64,000 bases of DNA, taken from contig JAUCBJ010000735.1 of the NCBI GenBank assembly GCA_032718475.1, positions 1 to 64,000 of the forward strand, in the 5' to 3' direction. The notes below the pieces were generated by a model. That model saw only the letters and a program-made list of their open reading frames with translations, had not been told where the DNA came from and searched no databases. The stretch is from Nemertoderma westbladi (taxonomy: Eukaryota; Xenacoelomorpha; Nemertodermatida; Nemertodermatidae). Below are positions 21,492-30,226 of this stretch, piece by piece. The first letter of the stretch is position 1, and every line of letters starts with the position of its first letter. Both the position numbers and the translations under genes were made by a program.

Positions 21492-23880
21492 CCTGTCGGT
21501 TAATACGGACAATCTCTCCCGGAAATACTGACGGACACAAACCTGTCGGTTAATACGGACAATCTCTCCCGGAAGTACTGACGGACACCAACTGTCGGTT
21601 AATACGGACAATCTCTATCGGAAGTACAGACGTTCACAAACCTTTCAGTTGATACGGACAATCTCTCCCGGAAGTACGGACGGACACCAACCTGTCGCTT
21701 AATACGGACAATCTCCCCCGGAAGTACGGAAGGACACCAACTGTCGGTTAATACGGACAATCTCTCCCGGAAGTACGGACGGACACCAACCTGTCGGTTA
21801 ATACGGACAATCTCTCCCGGAAGTACGGACGGACACAAACCTATCGGTTAATACGGACAATCTCTCCCGGAAGTACTGACGGACACAAACCTGTCGGTTA
21901 ATACGGACAATCTCTCCCGGAAGTACTGACGGACACAAACCTGTCGGTTAATACGGACAATCTCTCTCGGAAGTACAGACGTTCACAAACCTGTCGGTTA
22001 ATACGGACAATCTCCCCCGGAAGTACGGAAGGACACCAACCTGTCGGTTAATACGGACGATCTCCCCCGGAAGTACGGAAGGACACCAACCTGTCGGTTA
22101 ATACGGACAATCTCTATCGGAAGTACGGAAGGACACCAACCTGTCGGTGTCGGTTTATACGGACAATCTCTCCCGGAAGTACGGATGGACACCAACCTGT
22201 CGGTTAATACGGACAATCTCTATCGGAAGTACGGAAGGACACCAACCTGTCGGTGTCGGTTTATACGGACAATCTCTCCCGGAAGTACGGAAGGACACCA
22301 ACCTGTCGGTTAATACGGACGATCTCCCCCGGAAGTACGGAAGGACACCAACCTGTCGGTTAATACGGACAATCTCTATCGGAAGTACGGAAGGACACCA
22401 ACCTGTCGGTGTCGGTTTATACGGACAATCTCTCCCGGAAGTACGGATGGACACCAACCTGTCGGTTAATACGGACAATCTCCCCCGGAAGTACGGAAGG
22501 ACACCAACCTGTCGGTTAATACGGACGATCTCCCCCGGAAGTACGGAAGGACACCAACCTGTCGGTTAATACGGACAATCTCTATCGGAAGTACGGAAGG
22601 ACACCAACCTGTCGGTGTCGGTTTATACGGACAATCTCTCCCGGAAGTACGGATGGACACCAACCTGTCGGTTAATACGGACAATCTCCCCCGGAAGTAC
22701 GGAAGGACACCAACCTGTCGGTTAATACGGACAATCTCTATCGGAAGTACGGAAGGACACCAACCTGTCGGTGTCGGTTTATACGGACAATCTCTCCCGG
22801 AAGTACGGATGGACACCAACCTGTCGGTTAATACGGACAATCTCTCCCGGAAGTACGGAAGGACACCAACCTGTCGGTGTCGGTTTATACGGACAATCTC
22901 TCCCGGAAGTACGGATGGACACCAACCTGTCGGTTAATACGGACAATCTCCCCCGGAAGTACGGAAGGACACCAACCTGTCGGTTAATACGGACAATCTC
23001 TCCCGGAAGTACGGAAGGACACCAACCTGTCGGTTTATACGGACAATCTCTCCCGGAAGTACGGATGGACACCAACCTGTCGGTTAATACGGACAATCTC
23101 TCCCGGAAGTACGGCGGACACAAACCTGTCGGTTAATACGGACAATCTCTATCGGAAGTACAGACGTTCACAAACCTTTCGGTTAATACGGACAATCTCT
23201 CCCGGAAGTACGGATGGACACCAACCTGTCGGTTAATACGGACAATCTCCCCCGGAAGTACGGAAGGACACCAACCTGTCGGTTAATACGGACAATCTCT
23301 CCCGGAAGTACGGATGGACACCAACCTGTCGGTTAATACGGACAATCTCTCCCGGAAGTACGGATGGACACCAACCTGTCGGTTAATACGGACAATCTCC
23401 CCCGGAAGTACGGAAGGACACCAACCTGTCAGTTAATACGGACAATCTCTCCCGGAAGTACGGATGGACACCAACCTGTCGGTTAATACGGACAATCTCT
23501 CCCGGAAGTACGGATGGACACCAACCTGTCGGTTAATACGGACAATCTCCCCCGGAAGTACGGAAGGACACCAACCTGTCGGTTAATACGGACAATCTCT
23601 CCCGGAAGTACGGAACGGACGGACACCAACCTGTCGGTTAATACGGACAATCTCTCCCGGAAGTACGGATGGACACCAACCTGTCGGTTAATACGGACAA
23701 TCTCCCCCGGAAGTACGGAAGGACACCAACCTGTCGGTTAATACGGACAATCTCTCCCGGAAGTACGGAACGGACGGACACCAACCTGTCGGTTAATACG
23801 GACAATCTCCTCTGGAAGTACGGACGGACACCAACCTGTCGGTTAATACGGACAATCTCCCCCGGAAGTACGTTCCTGTA
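21492..23880. repeat. PPAT-exon-derived 50-bp minisatellite, block 2
   Basis: About 47 units. It is continuous with the exon: its last unit (23830-23873) is the real end of PPAT exon 2 plus the real donor. The commonest unit here has the donor CAG|GTTGGTGTCC. Variants include a GTGTCGGTTTATACGG unit (for example 22141-22160), repeated as a higher-order block of three or four units. Some 54-bp units occur near 23605 and 23768. Confidence 0.95.
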
Positions 23881-24091
23881 GAAAGTCGCCCCTATGGGTG
23901 CGAAACTGCACGACTCGCTGGATACAACGTACGCGTGTATGACGTCACTTCCGGTGGACTCGTCCGGTAGCGAGATACTCCCAATGCATAGCGGCCGGTT
24001 GCCGTAACAATCTCGTACGGCGTACATTTCATCGTGGTGCAGTAACACCAGCGCGTAAGCGAGTGGGGTGGTTTCCAGTAAAGTTCGGATC
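23836..24091 (-). CDS. PPAT: PPAT exon 2: end of glutaminase domain
   Basis: 256 bp, residues 171-256. It contains YAVRDCYGNRPLCIG and VVSSESCSFAPIGATFYR, both conserved at the end of the Ntn-type glutaminase domain of PPAT, then VLPGEIVRINRQ. The acceptor is TATTTTAG (AG at 24093-24092). The donor CAG|GTTGGT is at 23835. Phase is 2 at entry and 0 at exit, matching both neighbours. Its last 36 nt are the source of the 50-bp minisatellite that fills intron 2. The frame stays open into the array as far as 23638 if the normal donor is skipped. Confidence 0.95.
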
Positions 24092-24149
24092 CTAAAATAT
24101 TATATTAATACATAACAAGATATCAGCAAGTAGCTCCAATTTACACCTA

Positions 24150-24225
24150 TTATTATCTGAGCAGAATGGTAAGAGCACAAGAATCCCAATCTGGAGGTCG
24201 CCTGTTCGATCCCCCCTGGACGTCA
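24150..24225 (+). repeat. tRNA-like SINE head in PPAT intron 1
   Basis: GAGCAGAATGGTAAGAGCAC resembles a pol III A box and CCTGTTCGATCC a B box, 31 bp apart. No clean acceptor stem closes it, so it is a SINE or a tRNA pseudogene and not a working tRNA. Confidence 0.45.
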
Positions 24226-25152
24226 AATCGACGACCTCAAATCCTCAAAATGGCGAATCTAATTTTATTTATTTCGTAATGATTCAATTTAGTGAAGAAA
24301 CGCAATAGAAATAGTGCAAGATGATCAATTTTAGTATTAATAAAGGATTTAGGACGTCGACCAATAAACAAATGGGTTTCAGTTGAGGTAGTCAACTTTA
24401 GCGCTCGAAAATTAATGAAATCCAATATAATGATTGACTATGTGAGAGAATGGTGTGTGTGTGTGGGGGCGGGGGGATTATACTATGTGGAGTGCTGTAC
24501 GTTGTGGTTATACTGTAGTTTGGTCATTTCATTCGCGTGTTTATTTGGTGTATATAATGCTGTATTAATAATTTGAACTGTAGTTAGTTTGTTTTGTGCA
24601 ATATTCAATATTATCACGAATACATACCGGTACTGTATGGGAATTTATATTTAGGCTACAGAATTTACCGCTACCGGTTAGCAATTCATTGGTTGATAAT
24701 GGCTGCGATCTGCAGTTGAAATATATTTCTGTATTTTGTATTTCATACATACCGGCTGACCGGACCATTTCAGCATTTAGAATTTAATTAATATAAATAT
24801 ACCGGTACTGACATATTTATACCTCCTAATTAAACTTATAATTATTAATTTTAGTGATAAATAAATTTAATACTATTTAACTTACTATAATTCAAATTAC
24901 TATTCGCAATGAACCTAAATAGAATTTAACCTATTTATTAATTGGCCTAATGTGTGCTGTGGACGATTACTATACATAAATAATACCTCCGTATGGAGGC
25001 CGATAAAGTTTGTTTTGTATTACTTTATAGGACTGATAGGACGGGGAACTTTATAATACGGATGAGAGGCCAGTACAGCAGTGGCGTTAAAAGGAAGTAA
25101 TTTCCTGCACTGACACAGATAGACTGATAGACATAACAATATCTTTATTAAC
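24226..25152 (-). other. PPAT intron 1, remainder
   Basis: AT-rich intron DNA. It holds several ACCGGTA motifs and a (GT)n/G-rich patch near 24452-24475. The donor is AG|GTTAAT at 25152. No further gene is seen. Confidence 0.75.
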
Positions 25153-25664
25153 CTTCTGGTCCAGTTGGCAGCCTTGGGGTCCTCGTCGGGTGGGTTGGCT
25201 GCGAGTACGTGTGCGAGTAGCTCGGTATCGCTACTCGTCGCCAAACCGATTCCGCGTCGAAGAATCGATCGACGTAAACTCGTCGCGTTTATCAACTCGC
25301 CGTTGTGCGCGATGGCTATGTGGCCGTGCATGGTGTCCACTATGATTGGCTGACAGTTGAGTAACGAGGAGACCCCCGCCGTGGAGTATCTGGTGTGTCC
25401 GATACCGACGTTCCCCTTAACCGCGTCTAACACCTCAGGGGTAAACACCTGGCTGACTAGGCCCATACCTTTTTTCAGTGCGTAGGGTTTGTTGTCGCCC
25501 TTGGAGGTCGCCATTCCCGCCGACTCCTGTCCTCTGTGTTGCAACGCTGTTAGGCCTAAGTTTATTATCTGCGGGATGTTTAATGACGTTGGCCATTTGT
25601 CGACAGCAACGCAACCAAACACCGCGCATTCATCGTTCAGTTTGTCGTCATTCGAATAATCCAT
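25153..25664 (-). CDS. PPAT: PPAT exon 1: glutaminase domain
   Basis: 512 bp, residues 1-170 plus two bases. ATG at 25664. The short propeptide of 12 residues precedes Cys13 in NDECAVFGC. This cysteine is the N-terminal nucleophile after processing, as known for animal PPAT. Conserved glutamine-site segments include LQHRGQESAG, GIGHTRYSTAG and IAHNGELINA. The ATG was chosen because it gives the expected propeptide length and because stops precede it. The next gene upstream is not PAICS, which is the head-to-head partner in vertebrates. A retroelement relic starts about 200 bp away. Confidence 0.95.
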
Positions 25665-25863
25665 ACCGGTACCGGTATTACAAGTTGAGTTAGTTATAAA
25701 TTAAAGTACGATTATAAGTATAAGGGTAATATAATATTCATTAATTTAAATAATTACGCCTATACTGTATACCTGTATACTGTATCTGTGTATACTGTAT
25801 ACAGCATACAGCTATAGCAGTACAGCAGTACACAGGAGGTATAGCCTACAGGCAGACAGGCCT

Positions 25864-26430
25864 ATGCTGCTGATGTTTAAAGCTCATCTATCCCATCATA
25901 GTATAAGACATGTACCGAACAACAAGAGTCCAGGAGTCCCACAAGAAATGAAAACAAATAAGTTGGTGCCAGTTCCCAAGAAAGGCAACCTAACACTCTA
26001 TGGTTCTTTTCGGGGAATCTCATTGATCTCGATTGCTGCAAAGCTAGACAATAGAATTCTATTAAATCGCATCAGGGATCCCATTGAGCAGTTGAGAGAC
26101 TGCTCCATGGAAATCAGAATGGGTTCCGTAAAGGTCGTGGGACCATGGAGCCAATTTTGGCACTTAGAAGATAATGGATAACAGGCATCTGGCTGTTATC
26201 TTTGTTGACTTCTTCAAGGCCTTTGATTCAGTCTATCGCTCACGTATGTTCAGCATACTTTCATTATATGGGATTCCTGATGAAATTATTGCAGCAATCA
26301 GATCAGTATACGATGGTTCGACAACATTTGTGTCTACTGTTGACGGTGACACAGAACCATTTGAAGTGTTATGGGGCGTCCTCCAGGGAGACACACTTGC
26401 ACCATTCTTGTTCATAATTGTAGTTGACTA
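25864..26430 (+). pseudogene. Non-LTR reverse transcriptase relic, 5' part
   Basis: Plus-strand pieces: KLVPVPKKG...FRGISLISI (fingers), then after a frameshift at about 26170 IFVDFFKAFDSV (palm motif A) and GVLQGDTLAPFLFII. It breaks off at 26430, exactly at the target duplication of the BEL/Pao element, and resumes at 45030. Confidence 0.88.
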
Positions 26431-27606
26431 TGTTCGCGCTTTCAGACCTTTAGCAGTTTAACCTGCCAAATTAGGATGTCTTCTAGATAATAGATAGTCT
26501 TTAGCCTACGACAAATATTTGATACACTACATTAGCCGAAACCAGTCTATGCGCGATCATTCACCCGCTGGATATACCCGGGAGACTGGATTCGGAAGCC
26601 TAACCGTATTGCGGGATAGGTCTACTGTATTATTCGACTGATCTTAATATATATAATCTCTGACAATATTATTCACTTTCGGGAAATATTAACAGTTCCT
26701 TTAGGACGTGGCGCTTTAAATATATAAACAGAGTTATGACTTAAACTAGACACAACGGGATGGCTATAGATTCACGTATATGGCGCATTCTTTAGGAGAT
26801 GCTTCGTTATCAATCACAGTCATACACAATACTGCACAATGCTGCACACTAATCTGCCGACCTTCACTAATTTTAGTCACATATAAGGAGAACAACAGAC
26901 AATACGTGTAGGGCCTATAAAATAGCATTAGATTCACTTCAAACCACTTAATGTAAGTCGCAATCGTTTGTATGTATCCGGTCTCTCTAACCTTTAGTAT
27001 ATCAAGAAGATTGGGGTGTCTGATTGTTTATCAGTATTCCAAATATAATATTTCATCAACAAATATAATGAATAACCGACAGCAAAAGCAGTAAAGTTAA
27101 GGTATAAATGATTATGAGTGACTGAGTGAGATATGATCAGTTATGATTAGTTGAGTGAGTGAGATAACGGATATACGCTCTATAATTAAGCCTACTAATG
27201 TTGATGCTAAAGACTGAAACACGGAGGTTCCACGCTGGTGTTGTAGGCTGTGGAAAAATCACATACTGACTCACTTCCCTAGTTTCTATCTACCATCTCT
27301 AACACAGAGGCAAAAAACGCTCTGATTGGTCAACCGAACAAAGAGAGAACAAAGAACAAAGAGATGTTCTACGTGGCAATATCAGCTGTTAGCCGTGGTC
27401 ATGGTAGCGACACTGTTTCAAGAGGATCCGGCGTATTGCATCATAGAATTGCTAATCATGTCCGCTAAAGTACACATACAGAAGAAATGGGTTTTATGTC
27501 CTCTAAAACAACAATAGAGTAAGGACACGGCCTTTTATGCCTGTTAAACCAACTACAGAGTACTTTACGGGGAAAATAACCAGCTAATTACGCAAAAGCC
27601 TTTACA
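26431..27606 (-). repeat. BEL-1 3' LTR
   Basis: On the plus strand it runs TGTTCGCGCTTTCAGACC to GCAAAAGCCTTTACA. Eight or nine substitutions and one small indel separate it from the 5' LTR, so the insertion is fairly recent. A TTTTCTGGGAGCGG tract on the coding strand precedes it and may be the polypurine primer. Confidence 0.93.
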
Positions 27607-27632
27607 CCGCTCCCAGAAAATGGGATTTAAGT

Positions 27633-28889
27633 CTATAAAATATAACAAATCACAGTTTCTAAAATATAAAAATACTCTAAACAGTTGTCTTTCTTACGTG
27701 GACGGCGTTTACGCAGTTTTTTGAGGCTAGCAAGAGTCCTTTTCTCTTTGGGGCGAGCCACTTTACTAGGAGGGCTGTAACTCCTGGGTGAAGGGTGCAA
27801 TACAATTGCATCAGAAGGTTTAGGATTACGATCGGTGTATCCGCCGGTTGAGGTACCTGGTTGATCGATATCAACTTCAGTGGAGCGAGGTCTAACGGCC
27901 TTTAGGGCGCGTCTTAGGACAGCAGCTCCTACGGGTCCTTGACGGGTCATCTGGACAACGGCGGTAGGCGGACCGTGAGTGGTGAGAAACTTCCTTGGTT
28001 TAATGGTTCTTTCCAGCTCGCGTTCTCGGGCTCGATATTCGTAGGGCCGTCGAGATACTTCCTGTAACTCAGGGTGCGAGTTGATAAATAAATCGCCATA
28101 CTCAGGGTCTTGACGGATGTAATTGATCAAATGGTATGAAGTAATATCGTTAGGATTGACGTTCCTAAGGTATTTTCGAACAAATTTGGTGGAAATACAC
28201 TCACCAACACGCTTCATTAGTTCGTAACTCGGTGTGCGTCTTTTTTGTTCCACAGACGCGAATAAATAAGGATGGAACGCGTAAACTCCCTCGTAAGAGC
28301 GTCCAGGGTAGTAGCGATGGCGGGACTCACAATGTAAATCCGCGTTCGCTTCCCAAGCTTGGATGTAGCGCAGGGTAATCATCTTATCTACGCTCTCTAA
28401 ATCACGATTAAAGGGGCAATTATAACTGGCATGTCCTTTAAGTTGACAGTGGTGGCATTGAGTCATAAATTGGGGGCAGACTGCAAAAATATGAGAGTTA
28501 TTAAGTCTGCAATACGCACAATATATCTCCATCATCGGTTGTTCGTGGAAATAGGAGCAGGGTACGTCTGAGTCCATGGGGGTGAAATGGTCTCTCGATG
28601 CGCATAATTGACAACGTTTTCGAGAAACATAGTTAGCGTGTCGATAATCGTATGCGGTGAGACATTGTGGACCTTGATACCACTCTAAGACGTAGTCGTT
28701 ATCGCTGCTCCGGGGCGCTGTAGGCTGGATCGCTTCAGATTCTAAGCATATTGGTTCGTCTTCAATTGCATAACTGAGGTAGGTGCGACTGTCTCCGCAA
28801 GCGGACCCACTGTCTGAACTTCCATGACAGAATAACCTGTGGGTATTCGGGGTCTTTGTATAACAGATGAATGTAAGTTCTGTATACAA
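27633..28889 (-). CDS. BEL-1 accessory ORF C: triple zinc-knuckle protein
   Basis: 418 residues, the last ORF before the 3' LTR. Three Cys/His fingers follow one another: CQLCASRDH...C, CAYCRLNNSHIFAVC (CX2CX5HX4C) and CHHCQLKGHASYNC (CX2CX4HX4C, the retroviral knuckle pattern). The C-terminus is very basic (KKLRKRRPRKK). It is homologous, finger by finger and for about 90 residues after them, to residues 591-700 of the fused protein in the second element. Its start overlaps ORF B by 148 nt in the -1 frame, so it may be made as a B-C fusion. A nucleic-acid-binding role is inferred. Not an envelope: no signal peptide or membrane segment. Confidence 0.8.
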   Translation of the reverse strand: MYTELTFICYTKTPNTHRLFCHGSSDSGSACGDSRTYLSYAIEDEPICLESEAIQPTAPRSSDNDYVLEWYQGPQCLTAYDYRHANYVSRKRCQLCASRDHFTPMDSDVPCSYFHEQPMMEIYCAYCRLNNSHIFAVCPQFMTQCHHCQLKGHASYNCPFNRDLESVDKMITLRYIQAWEANADLHCESRHRYYPGRSYEGVYAFHPYLFASVEQKRRTPSYELMKRVGECISTKFVRKYLRNVNPNDITSYHLINYIRQDPEYGDLFINSHPELQEVSRRPYEYRARERELERTIKPRKFLTTHGPPTAVVQMTRQGPVGAAVLRRALKAVRPRSTEVDIDQPGTSTGGYTDRNPKPSDAIVLHPSPRSYSPPSKVARPKEKRTLASLKKLRKRRPRKKDNCLEYFYILETVICYIL

Positions 28890-30205
28890 ACGTCCTGAAA
28901 GAGAGCAAATCCCGCGCTGTTTAGCTTCTCTGCAGCTGAGTCTCTTAGGCTGAGTTTGGTCAGAGCGCGGTCCTTGAACTGACTATCAACGTTACGGAAC
29001 GGAGTCAGAAAGCGCCTGAAACATTCGAAGCGGATGAATTTATTGTGTTCATCTAACTTGGCGAGTTTGGTTCCAAGTATTAATGGATGGGCGCGTATGG
29101 TATGACTGCACACATCGGCTAGCCAACCGGCAAGTGCTGCGTTTTCAAATATCGTGTATATAGCTAAGGAGGGACGAAGTGGAACACTCATAAAGCTATA
29201 CACGGCGCCAGGCGCGGTCAATGGTCCATCAAAGTATAAACGAGAATAATGATCTCCATATACTTGTTGGTAATTTATAGGATTTCCAACCTTGAAATTC
29301 CATCCGTATTCTTGAAAGGCAAGATGTCCGATGGAGGTTCGTTGTACTTTAGTAATGCCGCTGGGTGTATTGGCATACATAGTGCGGAAGAAACCTCGGC
29401 CTTCTGCCCAGGGAGCAATCAGCTGAGTATCAACGAAAGGGTATGGAATGTTCTCCATATTCCGAAAGTCGTTTTGTAGATCTCCATAAACAGCTGAGCC
29501 GATTTTAAGGATTCTTTCGTTAAACAACATCTCGAGCACGGGTTGGGGTAACATCGATCCATCGATACCCATGGCCGGTTTGCGCTCGGTGTCGGTGACG
29601 TAACGCTGCGCGAGTTCGAATTGTCCATGTCGGAGTTTCTTTTGGGTCTCAGTAAGAGTTTCAAAAGAATAATCAATCACATCGGAACACGCTCGAGTAA
29701 ATACGTGGGTAGAACCAGCGAGTCCTCGTATGTGTATCATCCGCGTAGTTCCCAGTTCTCCAACCGGAACGCTACCTTTGTTGTCGTAGGTGACAACTCC
29801 ATACATCTCGATAACGTTAAGAGTCTCATTCCACTCTTTAGTGGCGTTTTCGAGAGTCATTCCCACAGGATGCCACAAGGTAGCGCATTCGCTAGCATTA
29901 GGTAGGTCTCTATACTTTAAATATTGTGTGGTATATGTTTCCACATCTCCATATCGTTGTATTCTTTCCTCCTCGAATAACACGTCAAGATTCCAGTGTA
30001 CTAAACGAGTTTTGATGAATCCATCAAGATTATACGGAGGTATTGTTTCTTTCTCTATTCTGGAAACATTGTATGGTTTTCGAAATGAGTTTATTTTAAC
30101 CAACTGATCCAGATGTTTATGCAGTTGTTCGAGTTCGACAAGATCGAGAGGATTTATGAGTGGCAAAAACCTCAGACTATGTGTAGGATCTTCTGGTTTT
30201 ACCAT
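28742..30205 (-). CDS. BEL-1 accessory ORF B: DEDD exonuclease-like protein
   Basis: 487 residues. The pattern resembles an RNase D/WRN-type 3'-5' exonuclease fold. An Exo I position is YDNKG (residues 140-144) followed by strand-like TRMIHIRGLAGSTHVFT. Exo II is ILKIGSAVYGDLQNDF (232-247, Asp242) followed by PFVDTQ. An Exo III-like helix is GWLADVCSHTI (Asp364). The homologue at 52737-55970 has YDNEGG where this copy has YDNKG, so the Exo I glutamate is lost here and this copy may be inactive. ORF A lies 21 nt upstream in the same frame after one TAA. Fold assignment is from motifs only. Confidence 0.7.
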   Translation of the reverse strand: MVKPEDPTHSLRFLPLINPLDLVELEQLHKHLDQLVKINSFRKPYNVSRIEKETIPPYNLDGFIKTRLVHWNLDVLFEEERIQRYGDVETYTTQYLKYRDLPNASECATLWHPVGMTLENATKEWNETLNVIEMYGVVTYDNKGSVPVGELGTTRMIHIRGLAGSTHVFTRACSDVIDYSFETLTETQKKLRHGQFELAQRYVTDTERKPAMGIDGSMLPQPVLEMLFNERILKIGSAVYGDLQNDFRNMENIPYPFVDTQLIAPWAEGRGFFRTMYANTPSGITKVQRTSIGHLAFQEYGWNFKVGNPINYQQVYGDHYSRLYFDGPLTAPGAVYSFMSVPLRPSLAIYTIFENAALAGWLADVCSHTIRAHPLILGTKLAKLDEHNKFIRFECFRRFLTPFRNVDSQFKDRALTKLSLRDSAAEKLNSAGFALFQDVCIQNLHSSVIQRPRIPTGYSVMEVQTVGPLAETVAPTSVMQLKTNQYA

Positions 30206-30226
30206 GTAATATTGTGTTAGGTTAAC

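Larger units (their letters stand above)
6042..23835 (-). other. PPAT intron 2 (17.8 kb)
   Basis: Bounded by donor CAG|GTTGGT (GT at 23835-23834) and acceptor TGCAG (AG at 6043-6042). It contains the exon-derived minisatellite in two blocks, a gypsy element between them, a small RT fragment and other relics. Joining exons 2 and 3 in phase 0 gives a protein colinear with animal PPAT, which supports both borders. Confidence 0.9.

Noticed and set aside
22147-23136. Long ORFs on both strands in the minisatellite
   Set aside because: They are by-products of the 50-bp repetition read in rotating frames. Only the exon-proximal unit is real coding sequence.
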